64,000 bases of DNA from NCBI RefSeq assembly GCF_002243515.1, contig NZ_CP022657.1, positions 3,249,001 to 3,313,000 on the forward strand, given 5' to 3'. Below are positions 32,937-42,058 of the stretch, in pieces. Under the pieces are notes generated by a model, which did not search any database, was not told the DNA's origin, and worked only from the letters and a program-made list of their open reading frames with translations. How positions within the stretch are numbered: the first letter of the stretch is position 1; each line of letters opens with the position of its first letter. Position numbers and translations under genes: made by a program. Source of the stretch: Tumebacillus algifaecis. GTDB taxonomy: Bacteria; Bacillota; Bacilli; Tumebacillales; Tumebacillaceae.

Positions 32937-33695
32937 TTAGCGCAAAAAATCGCAAATTTTTCCGATCACATCTTGCTCCCACGACGTTTTGTTGAACGTG
33001 TGGTCAGCCCCTTCGATCAGATGCAACAGTGCCCGCCCGCCATAAGCGACTTCCTGATAATCCAACGAGACTTGGTACGGCACGGTCGGATCTTTGGTGC
33101 CGTGGATCATCATCACATCGCCTGAAAAGCCTTTTGCTCGTTGCAACACGTTCAGCGTTTTCACATCTTCTGCAAACGAACGCCCGATCAGGTTGCCGTT
33201 ATAATCATACAGTTGCAAATCAGGGATCGCCAACACTCCGTCCACGACCTCGCGAACCAGCGCATACATCTCCCCGGCAGGTGCGAGCAGTACAAGTTTG
33301 TGCACATCGTGCGGCCGTTCGCCAGCAAGAACGGATGCGACAAGACCCCCCATGCTCATACCAAGCAGGATCACGCGCTCCGGGTCGATGCGCGGGTCCG
33401 CTTTGACCGCATCCAAAATCGCCCCTGCTTCGGCAATCTCACCGCTCACCGTCATCTCTTCAAAATTGCCGTCACTCTCCCCGCTGCCCAGAAAATCATA
33501 GCGGAAGCAGGCGATACCCAGCGCCTCCAAACGGCGGCAAATTTTCAAAAACATCCGATGAGGCTCCAATTTCGTCCCTGTAAATCCATGGTACAAAATG
33601 ACCGCTGGGAGGCGCTGGCCCGCTTCCTGTTCCGGCACGTGCTCCATCCCACGCAAAATCTTACCTTGATAGTCCAACGTAATCGCCTGTTGCAT
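32937..33695 (-). CDS. Alpha/beta hydrolase (serine esterase type)
   Basis: 252 residues. Oxyanion region ILYHGFTGTKLEPHR, nucleophile in LLGMSMGGLVAS, acid in MIHGTKDPTVPY and base in EGADHTFNKTSWE. Cytosolic, with no signal peptide. The acyl substrate is unknown. It follows the gene at 33710 by 14 nt on the same strand. Confidence 0.88.
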   Translation of the reverse strand: MQQAITLDYQGKILRGMEHVPEQEAGQRLPAVILYHGFTGTKLEPHRMFLKICRRLEALGIACFRYDFLGSGESDGNFEEMTVSGEIAEAGAILDAVKADPRIDPERVILLGMSMGGLVASVLAGERPHDVHKLVLLAPAGEMYALVREVVDGVLAIPDLQLYDYNGNLIGRSFAEDVKTLNVLQRAKGFSGDVMMIHGTKDPTVPYQVSLDYQEVAYGGRALLHLIEGADHTFNKTSWEQDVIGKICDFLR

Positions 33696-33709
33696 CGTAA
33701 CAACCTCCC

Positions 33710-34183
33710 TTAGATTCTGAAAAATTGGCCCTCCGAATCCCGACTGCTCACCGAAAGGTGATAGGTCGGAATCACCTGATGTTGCAGAATAAATTCGAGT
33801 TGGTCAGCACATTCCTCAATCGGACCGTGCACGATCAGCGCCTGATTTTTATACCCGGCTTCCAGAAACGCACGGCTCTGCGCGTATTGCCCGATGATCA
33901 ACACGGGCACGACTCGTTTGTACGTTCGGGTCAACAGATGCTTTCTTGCCTTGGCCACTTCCTCAACCACCTCAGCACAAAGCGCTTGAACCTGATACGT
34001 CTCGATCGTCTTCACCAGATAGATCACGTCATCTCCCTCGATGTACAGATCTGCTTTTCCGCCCGCTTCCCCCAACCATTTATCCTGCTCAAAGTGACAG
34101 TCCTGAGCCTGAAGCATCTTATGTAAAATTCCCTTTAGGGACTGAGACTTGAACGACTCGATCACTTGCGTTAAAAGGCTCAT
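33710..34183 (-). CDS. Protein of unknown function, possible PD-(D/E)XK-like fold
   Basis: 157 residues. The segment GGKADLYIEGDDVIYLVKTI has a D ... hydrophobic-x-K arrangement reminiscent of restriction-endonuclease-like folds, but the acidic residue of the exD/ExK pair is not clear, so this is only a hint. Co-directional and close to the hydrolase gene. Confidence 0.5.
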   Translation of the reverse strand: MSLLTQVIESFKSQSLKGILHKMLQAQDCHFEQDKWLGEAGGKADLYIEGDDVIYLVKTIETYQVQALCAEVVEEVAKARKHLLTRTYKRVVPVLIIGQYAQSRAFLEAGYKNQALIVHGPIEECADQLEFILQHQVIPTYHLSVSSRDSEGQFFRI

Positions 34184-34309
34184 GTCAGGTCACCTCATGA
34201 TAGTTTCTCATCGATTCATTATAACAACCTTTGCCGTAAAGTGCAGGATTTTACACCACTTTGTCGAATGGGAACTGGGCAGAAAAGGATATGGAGGAAT
34301 TGGATACCT

Positions 34310-36460
34310 ATGAAACCGAAAAAGCTCTCCGCTCTGCTTGCCGCGCTGCTTGTAACAGCTCCGGTCATGCCGCTGGCAACCACCGAGTCTGCGTTTGCGG
34401 CAACCAAGCTAACCGCCCCGACAGACGTCCTGTTACAGCCCGACCGCACCGTCACTTGGAAGACGGTCGCAAATGCATCGGGATATTCTGTAAAAGTGTA
34501 TGAAGCTGTGACTGACAAACTGATCGGTGAACGCAATGTTTACAACGGAACAGCCAAGTATGCACTAAACGATCTGCTGATGCAAAACGGAACCTACTAT
34601 GCCCGCGTGACCGCGCTTGGCAACTCGTTCACGTACACCAACTCGGCAGAGTCGGCCCGTTCAAACACGCTGACCGTTTCCATTAAAATGACCTTGCCAG
34701 CTCCGGCCCAGCCCACGCTTACTTCTGAAGGTCTGGTCACATGGCCCACAGGTACGAACAACGGTTATCTGCTCAGCGTCTATCATGCGCCGAGCAATAC
34801 GCTCGTCGGCAGCAGACTGCTGAATAAAGACTCGACCAGCGCCGACATTTCTCCACTGATCCCGGCGCTTGGCAATTACTATGTCAAGTTGCTCGCCAAA
34901 GGAGATGCCGCTACGATGGAGGATTCAGCCGAGTCAAACGCCTCCAATGCGGTGGAGCTCAAACCTGCCTTGCGCCTGACCGCTCCGACTACGCTTGCCC
35001 TGACCGAAAAACGCATCGCCACTTGGAACGGGGTCGAAGGCAACAACGGCTACCGCATCTCCGTCTATTCCGCAGGCATCAACGCGATCGTCGGTTTTCT
35101 GCAAGCACCTAAAGATAGCACACAGGTCGACGTGAGCAGTTTGATTCGCTCGACAGGCAACTATTACATCCGCATTCAAACGCTCGGAGCGAACAACAGC
35201 TCCTCCGAAGACTCCGCTTCGTCCGCGTCCATCCAATACTTTATTGAAGACAATCTCTATGTCGTGCCACAGGACAAGTTGACAGCAACCACCGTCACCA
35301 CCGATTATGCGGTGCATACCGACCTGCAGGTGGAGCGCGATACAGTGCTCGCCGAACTGGTGGCCGACAAGAGCTTTACCAGCATGCTCGTGCCTGTTAA
35401 AGTCGATAGCTCTGATCTCTCCGTGCAGGTACAGGGCCAACTCGCTTTGCAATTGCTGTCCAACTCGTCATCGGCCAAACTGCGCATCCACACCAGCATT
35501 GGCGAACTGACCTTGCCCGTGCAGGAGATCGCTGACATGGCGCATGCCCGCTCCTTGAACCTCGCCGACTATACGGTACAGGTTGATCTGAAGCAGACGG
35601 CAGCCGCCCGTCCGTCCGAGTATGAGACGATTCCGCTCCAACTCTCCTTGAGCCTGGTAGACAAGAACAAACAGGCGGTAAGCATTGTGGACAGCAAGTC
35701 CTACCTGACCTTAACCATTCCCGTTCCAGGCGCGAAATCGTCCGATCTGAAAACGCTGTCCGGCGTACGTCTGACCGATACGTTCGAACCTGTACCGACT
35801 TTGTTCCGCCAAAACGCGGACGGCAACATCTCAGCATCTTTCCGCTATCGTGGCACCGCAACGTTTGCCGTAAAGAAAAAGCAGATCGGGTTCCCCGACG
35901 TGCTTTCCGGTCACTACGCGAAGGAATCGATCGAATCACTGGCTGCCAAATCGGTGATTCAAGGCTTTGAAGACAACACCTTCCGCCCGCAAGCGACGGT
36001 GACCCGCGCACAATTTGCTGCGATGCTGGTCAAAGCGCTGGGAATCAAAGAAGACACTTCGGCCGTTTCCGCATTCACCGACGTGACGACCGACAAATGG
36101 TACAGCAGTGTCGTCAACACCGCTTATCAAGCCCAGTTGCTAAGCGGGCGCGGCGGCGGCATCTTTGCCCCAGAGGATTTGATCACCGCACAAGAGATGG
36201 CGACGATGGTCACCACCGCCCTGCGCTATGCAGAATTCACCAAAACGCTGAGCAGCGAGCAACAGACTGAGCATCTGATGCAGTTGCCCAACAGCGACGG
36301 TCTGTTCGCCTACGCGCTGGCTCCGATCGCCCTGTGCATCGAAGAGAACATCCTGACCGGACCTACTTTCAACACATTCAATGCGACAAAACCGGCCGAC
36401 CGCGCCATGGCGGCCGATATGCTGTACCGCATGCTCAAAACGGTCAAGTTTATCAATTAA
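34310..36460 (+). CDS. S-layer homology (SLH) domain surface protein
   Basis: 716 residues with a signal peptide (MKPKKLSALLAALLVTAPVM to TESAFA). Three similar beta-sandwich units of about 90 residues follow (starting KLTAPTDVLLQPDRTVTW, LPAPAQPTLTSEGLVTW and LTAPTTLALTEKRIATW), then a linker domain, and three SLH motifs from about residue 527 (GFPDVLSGHYAKESIESLA, TRAQFAAMLVKAL). SLH domains bind pyruvylated wall polymer. The internal repeats look like recent duplications. The GGAGG lies about 12 nt before the ATG. Confidence 0.9.
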   Translation: MKPKKLSALLAALLVTAPVMPLATTESAFAATKLTAPTDVLLQPDRTVTWKTVANASGYSVKVYEAVTDKLIGERNVYNGTAKYALNDLLMQNGTYYARVTALGNSFTYTNSAESARSNTLTVSIKMTLPAPAQPTLTSEGLVTWPTGTNNGYLLSVYHAPSNTLVGSRLLNKDSTSADISPLIPALGNYYVKLLAKGDAATMEDSAESNASNAVELKPALRLTAPTTLALTEKRIATWNGVEGNNGYRISVYSAGINAIVGFLQAPKDSTQVDVSSLIRSTGNYYIRIQTLGANNSSSEDSASSASIQYFIEDNLYVVPQDKLTATTVTTDYAVHTDLQVERDTVLAELVADKSFTSMLVPVKVDSSDLSVQVQGQLALQLLSNSSSAKLRIHTSIGELTLPVQEIADMAHARSLNLADYTVQVDLKQTAAARPSEYETIPLQLSLSLVDKNKQAVSIVDSKSYLTLTIPVPGAKSSDLKTLSGVRLTDTFEPVPTLFRQNADGNISASFRYRGTATFAVKKKQIGFPDVLSGHYAKESIESLAAKSVIQGFEDNTFRPQATVTRAQFAAMLVKALGIKEDTSAVSAFTDVTTDKWYSSVVNTAYQAQLLSGRGGGIFAPEDLITAQEMATMVTTALRYAEFTKTLSSEQQTEHLMQLPNSDGLFAYALAPIALCIEENILTGPTFNTFNATKPADRAMAADMLYRMLKTVKFIN

Positions 36461-36483
36461 ATCCACCCAGCGGGTGGCAAGGC

Positions 36484-36510
36484 AAAAGGGCTGGTCTTCC
36501 AGCCTTTTTT
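36484..36510 (+). terminator. Rho-independent terminator
   Basis: AAAAGGGCTGG / CCAGCCTTTTTT around loop TCTT, after the SLH gene. Confidence 0.9.
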
Positions 36511-36592
36511 GCTTGAATTGCTGGTATAATAGTTATGATTTATGATCTCAATCGAACTGATGATTTTCTTATGAGAAAGGTGATTGGCAGTC

Positions 36593-37660
36593 ATGCGCTT
36601 GCGAGAAATCGACTTCATCCGTGCCATCGCAGCATTATCGGTGATTGCGATCCATATCACGGCCAGTTACGTGACCGACACGACACTTGGCCGCGCTTGG
36701 AACGAAATCATGCGCTACGCAGTGCCCTTGTTTATCCTCTTGTCAGGATTTGTGCTTTACAAGATCGAGATGGGGCGGCCTCAGCTTAGCTACCTGCAAT
36801 TTCAACGCAAACGGATGGGCAAAGTGCTGATCCCGTACGTGTTGTGGACCCTGCTCTATGTTCTGTACATCGCCCGCGAGTTTTTGCGCAACAACGGCTT
36901 TGAAGGCATCCCGCGCCTGTGGTCGCCGACGCTCGATCATCTCTATTATGGAACGGCCTTTTATCATCTGTACTTTTTGATCATCACCTTCCAGCTCTAC
37001 CTGTTGTACCCGCTTTTGCGTGACGCGATGAACCGCAAGCCACTCTGGGTGCTCAGCGGCTCCTTCCTGCTCACCCTTTTTGCCCAAGTGGCCGCCTACA
37101 TGCATTGGGATCTGGGCTGGCGGATCAGCTTTTTCCCGAATTGGCTGTTCTTTTTTGTGTTCGGCATGTACTTCGCCTTGCACAAGCAGAGCTGGGAACC
37201 CAAACTGCGCCGCAACAGCCTGCTGGTCGGTGCACTTTGGATCGCATCGCTTGCCATCGTGTTCCTCGACGGCTACTTCACCAAGAAATGGGCGTACTCG
37301 GTCAAACCGAGCGTGATGCTGTACACGATTCTGTCATTCTTGTTCTTCTACGTGGTAGCAATGCGTTTCGCAGACACGAAAAGTCGCTTCGGGAAACTCC
37401 TCGATTGGCTTTCCGCTCAGTCTTTCCTGATTTTCTTGCTCCACCCTCTAGTCCTGAACCTGTTTGGCAACCAGATGAGAAAATACGGGTACGGCAGTCT
37501 GCTCGATGGAAATCTTGGCATGATCATGCTCTATCTGATCGTCACCTTGATCACCTGTGGGCTCACTTGGATCGGCTCCCACCTTCCACTCACCACCTAC
37601 CTCGGCGGCGTTTACAGCGGCAAAAAAGCCAAACCAGCGCCGCGCAACCAGCAAGCCTAA
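36593..37660 (+). CDS. Acyltransferase 3 family membrane protein
   Basis: 355 residues with about 10 transmembrane helices. It starts MRLREIDFIRAIAALSVIAI, with the catalytic His in IHITASYV, as in O-acyltransferases that modify cell-envelope sugars. The ATG at 36593 is chosen over the GTG at 36584; AAAGGTG lies upstream. The proximity to S-layer and wall genes suggests envelope polymer O-acylation, by inference. Confidence 0.88.
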   Translation: MRLREIDFIRAIAALSVIAIHITASYVTDTTLGRAWNEIMRYAVPLFILLSGFVLYKIEMGRPQLSYLQFQRKRMGKVLIPYVLWTLLYVLYIAREFLRNNGFEGIPRLWSPTLDHLYYGTAFYHLYFLIITFQLYLLYPLLRDAMNRKPLWVLSGSFLLTLFAQVAAYMHWDLGWRISFFPNWLFFFVFGMYFALHKQSWEPKLRRNSLLVGALWIASLAIVFLDGYFTKKWAYSVKPSVMLYTILSFLFFYVVAMRFADTKSRFGKLLDWLSAQSFLIFLLHPLVLNLFGNQMRKYGYGSLLDGNLGMIMLYLIVTLITCGLTWIGSHLPLTTYLGGVYSGKKAKPAPRNQQA

Positions 37661-37663
37661 CAA

Positions 37664-37692
37664 AAAAAGAGACCCCGCGAGGGTCTCTTTTT
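37664..37692 (+). terminator. Rho-independent terminator
   Basis: AAAGAGACCC / GGGTCTCTTTTT around CGCGA, after the acyltransferase gene. Confidence 0.9.
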
Positions 37693-37970
37693 GATAGGCG
37701 GAAGACGGTCGCATACAGCGTCCCCGACACACCAGACTTACAAAGGTACATCCATTTCCAGATCGTAGACAACTTTTCACCTGCAACTACGCATTCGATA
37801 TTCTTACCATTCTGACGCTTATGCAAAAGAAAGCAAGGGGAGCTAGGACCAACGCGATCCCCTTGATCGCTCTTCCGCACCAGACAGCTGCACGTATCGA
37901 CGATCCAGATCGCTTGTTCGGTCAAACTTCGGTCCATGTACCGATATGGAACGTCACAGCATGTCTGCCT

Positions 37971-38528
37971 TTACTTTCTGGCGATGCCTTTTGACACGTC
38001 CATCTGACTAAGCGCTTGAGCATCTTCACCGTTGATTTTGAATTTGATGGTGTTGACGTCTGTCAGATTATCAAAGACTGTGCTCGGAAGAGCCTCCATG
38101 AAGATCGTTTCCTCCGTGGAACTCATGCTCTGCACATCTTGACTCAGATCGAGCGTCAGCACGTCGCCTGCCAGAACAGCGCTCTTCAATTGCACGCGTT
38201 TCGGTACGGAGGGAGCTGAATTCTGGCCGCTTTCCTGAAGCAGGTTGAACAGCACAGTCATCTTTTTCTCCTTGCTCTCCATCTTGGCGATCGAATGTTT
38301 CTCCTTGACCACAGCCGTCCCATCTTGGTTGCCGCGATAAACGGTGATCTCCTCTTTGCTAGCGTCTGGAACATCATCGCGGTTGACCGAAGGCGACGAC
38401 TGCGACCCCGCAGGTTGCTGTTGTTCAGGCGTTTGAGCGGGTTGTTTTGCCGTTTGCGACGATCCGCACGCCGTCATCACAAGGCTTGCACCGATCAGTA
38501 GCGCAAACCCGAGCATCCGCTTTTTCAT
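37971..38528 (-). CDS. GerMN-domain lipoprotein
   Basis: 185 residues. The signal sequence ends in a lipobox (SLVMTACGSS, lipidated Cys), followed by a Gln/Pro/Ser-rich linker and a GerMN domain with ITVYRGNQDGTAVV and ESKEKKMTVLFNLLQ. GerM family proteins act in sporulation and germination at the membrane surface. The start at 38528 follows TGGAGGG. Confidence 0.88.
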   Translation of the reverse strand: MKKRMLGFALLIGASLVMTACGSSQTAKQPAQTPEQQQPAGSQSSPSVNRDDVPDASKEEITVYRGNQDGTAVVKEKHSIAKMESKEKKMTVLFNLLQESGQNSAPSVPKRVQLKSAVLAGDVLTLDLSQDVQSMSSTEETIFMEALPSTVFDNLTDVNTIKFKINGEDAQALSQMDVSKGIARK

Positions 38529-38736
38529 AGTCAATCCCTCCAATCAAGTTGTGTACCAGTATGACGTCAAGCGCGCTGCAGAAGTTACGCCACTTGAGAA
38601 AAATGGGACGAATGGCACACTGCCCAGTCTTTTGTCACAGGAGAAAATACATGTTTCACACCTGAGGTTTGTCCCTTTCCAGTATGCGATTTTCTACATA
38701 TCTTGTAGTACATCTGTAAGAAAGGGGGGAAAGCTC

Positions 38737-38853
38737 ATGATTATTCGTCGCCGTCGTGTGGTTCGTATCAACCTCAACCCTGGTCAAACTGCGACCTTCC
38801 GTTGTGGCCGCCGCACAATCATCGTTCGTTGCCGTCGTCATCGTGGCATGTAA
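38737..38853 (+). CDS. Arginine-rich small protein (38 aa)
   Basis: MIIRRRRVVRINLNPGQTAT is followed by FRCGRRTIIVRCRRHRGM. Twelve of 38 residues are arginine. The start has AAAGGGGGG upstream and a terminator follows. Such basic peptides occur among spore core and coat proteins, but I cannot assign a family. Confidence 0.7.
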   Translation: MIIRRRRVVRINLNPGQTATFRCGRRTIIVRCRRHRGM

Positions 38854-38870
38854 GAATCGGGATGAAAGAG

Positions 38871-38898
38871 GCACCTGCTCATGAGCAGGTGCTTTTTT
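38871..38898 (+). terminator. Rho-independent terminator
   Basis: GCACCTGCTC / GAGCAGGTGC perfect stem followed by TTTTTT. Confidence 0.92.
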
Positions 38899-38899
38899 C

Positions 38900-39199
38900 T
38901 TATGTCAGTATTGCGTGATGGCTAAAAACGGTTTCTTGTTCATACTTATCGGTGACAGTAAACCGTTCAACTCGAATAGTTCCTCTGGTGTCTGCGTTCT
39001 CGTCAACAATCGGATCAGTACCGTGATCTGGCGAACCACCACGCCCCATCGGACTACTAAAAACCTCCGTATCATCAAATGACAGCTGGGATTGGGATGC
39101 GTTCCTATATTTTAAATTCGGTTCATACTCAAACAGCTCATTTACTAGTCGAAAACTTGCAGCATCCATGCTGTCGGCAAATAATGAGCCCCGTTGCAC
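38900..39199 (-). CDS. Protein of unknown function at the edge of the island
   Basis: About 99 residues from a GTG at 39199 (GGGGG 8 nt upstream); a TTG at 39223 is an alternative. The sequence is polar and acidic (YEPNLKYRNASQSQLSFDD) with no recognised motif. It lies just outside the ParA cassette on the opposite strand. Confidence 0.45.
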   Translation of the reverse strand: MQRGSLFADSMDAASFRLVNELFEYEPNLKYRNASQSQLSFDDTEVFSSPMGRGGSPDHGTDPIVDENADTRGTIRVERFTVTDKYEQETVFSHHAILT

Positions 39200-39409
39200 C
39201 TCATTTGCCCCCTCTCCTTTCAAGTGTGGTGGATGAAATCGCCTGAGAGTAAGGCTTTGAACAATCGTAGATCTTTCGGTGATTCATCTCTAATGGAGGC
39301 ATTTGGACGTATACCATTTTCATTTCGCTGAGGAGTGCTATTTTGCATTTACCTGAAATACATAATATTGTTCTAAACTGAAACTTTTGTTGAAAGCGAG
39401 GGTTTATCG

Positions 39410-40366
39410 ATGGCAATCGTCACCAGTCTTATCAATTGGAAAGGTGGGGTTGGAAAAACCACCTTATCCTACCACCTCGCCACAGGTCTCGCTTATAAGC
39501 GGAAGCGAGTCCTACTGATTGACCTAGACCCACAATGTAATCTCTCGTACCTTGCGATCGGTGCTGAGTCCTATATGCAAAAAGTGTATGAGGATCACCA
39601 GCGGACATTAAACGATGTGTTTGACGGTTACTTCCGGAACATCCCCGTCCTCGCACATGAAATTATTCAAAAGAAAATGGTGAGGTCTTCACCTGGCAAT
39701 GTCTATAATCATGTCGACATCATCCTCTCTCATCAAGATTTGAGGTTTTTAGATCATAAACTCGCTCAATTCCAAAAGCACGGATTGGAATATGGTGAGT
39801 ATGCGCAACACGAAATTCAAAAGTTGTCAGTCCTCAAAAATCTGTTGGACCAAGTTGAACATGAGTACGATTATATTTTCCTCGACTGCCCTCCCAGCGT
39901 TTCTTATCTTACTCAAAACGCCTTTTACACAAGCCATTTCTACCTCGTTCCTGCATTGCCAGATCATCTGTCCACCATCGGTGTTTCGCTAATTCGAAAC
40001 TACATGGAGAAGTTCGATCAACAGTTCGCTGGTCTTTGCGCCCACGTACATACGATTGACCCCTATACAGTAACAAAATTTGGCGGAACCATCTTCAATC
40101 GTGTTCGTGAATATAGAGGCACTCCTAGACCTTATCACCGCAAATTTATTAACTCACTTCGCAACAAGGGCGTAAATGTTTTCGACAGTTATTTAGTTGA
40201 AGGGGATGGTATCACACTGTCTTCCGAACATACTGTCCCTATCTATGCCTATGAATATCTCCCCAAAGAAAAAACAAATGCAGAAAAGCAGGTCATATGC
40301 CTCACCAATCTGGTGACCGAGTTTCAAATTCGTATAAAAGAGGTACTTCAAGATGCAAACATCTGA
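39410..40366 (+). CDS. ParA/MinD-type P-loop ATPase of a three-gene cassette
   Basis: 318 residues. Deviant Walker A NWKGGVGKTTLSYHLATGLA with the signature lysine, LLIDLDPQCNLSYLAIG, and Walker B YIFLDCPPSVSYLTQNA. This is a full ParA ATPase, but there is no parB or parS in sight and it is chromosomal, next to a TIR-like gene. Base composition is more AT-rich than the flanks. The next gene starts within its last 14 nt, so the products are co-translated. A role as sensor or positioning ATPase in a defence-type system is inference. Confidence 0.85.
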   Translation: MAIVTSLINWKGGVGKTTLSYHLATGLAYKRKRVLLIDLDPQCNLSYLAIGAESYMQKVYEDHQRTLNDVFDGYFRNIPVLAHEIIQKKMVRSSPGNVYNHVDIILSHQDLRFLDHKLAQFQKHGLEYGEYAQHEIQKLSVLKNLLDQVEHEYDYIFLDCPPSVSYLTQNAFYTSHFYLVPALPDHLSTIGVSLIRNYMEKFDQQFAGLCAHVHTIDPYTVTKFGGTIFNRVREYRGTPRPYHRKFINSLRNKGVNVFDSYLVEGDGITLSSEHTVPIYAYEYLPKEKTNAEKQVICLTNLVTEFQIRIKEVLQDANI

Positions 40367-40799
40367 TGCAATTCAAATGTTCGAACAAATTAACCAAATA
40401 CTTAAGCTTGTGCCTGAAGAACAACTCACAGATGCTTTCGACTACATACTAAAAGCTGTCAAACAGTACGTCTCCGAACGAGAACATCAACCGAAAGCAC
40501 CACAAAAAAGAAAAGTTACCACGCTAGACTTCAAGGTAGCACCTTGTGATCTGGAGCTATTATCAGAAATGGACACTATGAAACTTAGGTCTTTTCTAAA
40601 AAGCTCAGACTACTTCACACACAAAATGAAACTCCAGGCCTTGGTCCAACAGATCGGGATTCCGTTTACCAAAAAACAGACAAAGGAAGATCTGCTAAAC
40701 CTTATCGTTCAGCATTATCAAATGCATCGGATGGATTCGATGATAAAAACTCATCAGACTCATCTTGAACCAATCGAAATAAAAATCGGCTCGGAATGA
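40353..40799 (+). CDS. Small protein with SAP-like C-terminal motif
   Basis: 148 residues. The N-terminal half is helical and acidic (MFEQINQILKLVPEEQLTDA). The C-terminal half has a helix-extended loop-helix pattern (IGIPFTKKQTKEDLLNLIVQ) like SAP or HeH DNA-binding motifs. It overlaps the ParA gene by 14 nt and is 22 nt before the DUF4062 gene. It may be the DNA-binding or adaptor partner of ParA. No family recognised. Confidence 0.65.
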   Translation: MQTSDAIQMFEQINQILKLVPEEQLTDAFDYILKAVKQYVSEREHQPKAPQKRKVTTLDFKVAPCDLELLSEMDTMKLRSFLKSSDYFTHKMKLQALVQQIGIPFTKKQTKEDLLNLIVQHYQMHRMDSMIKTHQTHLEPIEIKIGSE

Positions 40800-40821
40800 A
40801 CACGTGGAAGGAGGGTTGGTC

Positions 40822-41718
40822 ATGGCAAAACCAAGGGCATTCATCAGCTCAACAATCCACGACCTGCAACACGTACGTGAGGTTGTTGCAGACTCCTTAC
40901 GAAACCTTGGTATTGAAGCTGTCCTATCTGAAAACGGTCATGTCCCTTATGGGAACGGGGAGGCACTTGAGGAAGATTGTTACAAAGAAATCGAACTTTG
41001 CGACATTCTCATTTCCATCGTGGGAAAGCGTTATGGATCTGAATCTGCAGAAAAAGGATACTCCATCTCACAAAAAGAATTGCGTCGGGCACTTCTCCAC
41101 GGGAAACAGACCTATATCTTCATCGACCGCTACGTGTACCAAGATTTCGGAATCTATAAGCTGAACAAAGCAAACAAACCCATAACATACGCATCTGTGG
41201 CCGACACAAGAATCTTTAACTTCATCGAAGAGCTGGAACAATTCGCAACCAATCGCCCAATTTTCACTTTTACAACCGCAAACGATATCACGAATATGTT
41301 AAACGAGCAATTACTAGGACTCTTTCAGAGATTGCTAAGTGAACATAATGACAGATCCAGAACCTTATGTAAACATACCACACAGCAACTCCCGCCCATG
41401 ATCCAAGCCCGTCTTCCAGATCAACACCCTGCGTGCGTCAGGATTCAAACACTGCTAAACATTCCCGATCAAATAACTTTCTCGACGGTAACAGAACTTA
41501 ACGGTCTTCTGCGTCAGAACCAATTCCATTTGGTCAAACCACTCCCATGGGAAAGTCATTTTGAATGGGCAAAAGTCCTAAATGGCATCCAATGGTACTT
41601 ACGAATCTCCAAAACGATTTTCGATCATGACGAAACTGTAGTATACTCTCCTGTGAAATTATGGGATGACAGTCTAATAACCCTAGATCGGGATGAACTG
41701 GAAAGCAAAGAAAGGTAA
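40822..41718 (+). CDS. DUF4062 (TIR-like) domain protein
   Basis: 298 residues. The N-terminal 120 residues match DUF4062: RAFISSTIHDLQHVREVVAD, LCDILISIVGKRYGS and GYSISQKELRRALLHGKQTY. DUF4062 is TIR-like and is found at the N-terminus of many immune-type STAND proteins. The remainder is helical with no second known domain and no NTPase. The start at 40822 follows AAGGAGGG. Third gene of the ParA cassette. Effector function is an inference from domain class. Confidence 0.8.
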   Translation: MAKPRAFISSTIHDLQHVREVVADSLRNLGIEAVLSENGHVPYGNGEALEEDCYKEIELCDILISIVGKRYGSESAEKGYSISQKELRRALLHGKQTYIFIDRYVYQDFGIYKLNKANKPITYASVADTRIFNFIEELEQFATNRPIFTFTTANDITNMLNEQLLGLFQRLLSEHNDRSRTLCKHTTQQLPPMIQARLPDQHPACVRIQTLLNIPDQITFSTVTELNGLLRQNQFHLVKPLPWESHFEWAKVLNGIQWYLRISKTIFDHDETVVYSPVKLWDDSLITLDRDELESKER

Positions 41719-41831
41719 AATCTAGTGACATCTACATTTGTCGTTTTCGCACAACATCTAAAATACTGAATTGCTTTTCGGTAAACGAACAACTATTGGG
41801 CGAAGCTATAGTTGCTTTCTGCTTTCAACAT

Positions 41832-41886
41832 AATGGTTAGAGTCCTAGAATAGGCCTGACAGCGAACCCAAGGACTCTAACCATTT
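41832..41886. repeat. Long-armed inverted repeat after the cassette
   Basis: AATGGTTAGAGTCC and GGACTCTAACCATT form a perfect 14-bp stem with a loop of about 26 nt. It may terminate the cassette transcript although no U-run follows. Confidence 0.6.
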
Positions 41887-41981
41887 GTGTATAGCGTACT
41901 TTCTCTAAGATTTCTTTCAAGTCATATCTTTTGTTTCGGACCAGCTTTCCTTTTTAGAGCTACCAAGAATCATTTTGACTC

Positions 41982-41987
41982 CAATAC
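41982..41987. repeat. Target-site duplication, left copy
   Basis: CAATAC directly left of the transposon end. The same hexamer follows the right end at 45004-45009. Confidence 0.85.
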
Positions 41988-42058
41988 TGTAACAGCCGAT
42001 TCTAAATGACCAAAAGCTGACGCTATTGCCTGTCCAAAGGTTGACGGATATAATGACC
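41988..42058 (+). repeat. Left terminal inverted repeat
   Basis: Pairs with 44933-45003. The best-conserved blocks are CTGTCCAA and GTTGACGGA. The likely ATG of the DUF6431 gene lies inside this repeat. Confidence 0.85.

Noticed and set aside
37590-37937. Minus-strand 115-codon frame after the acyltransferase
   Set aside because: Overlaps a real gene and terminator, lacks a ribosome site and has no family resemblance.
39410-40366. Plasmid or phage partition locus
   Set aside because: No ParB, no parS-like repeats and no replication genes nearby.
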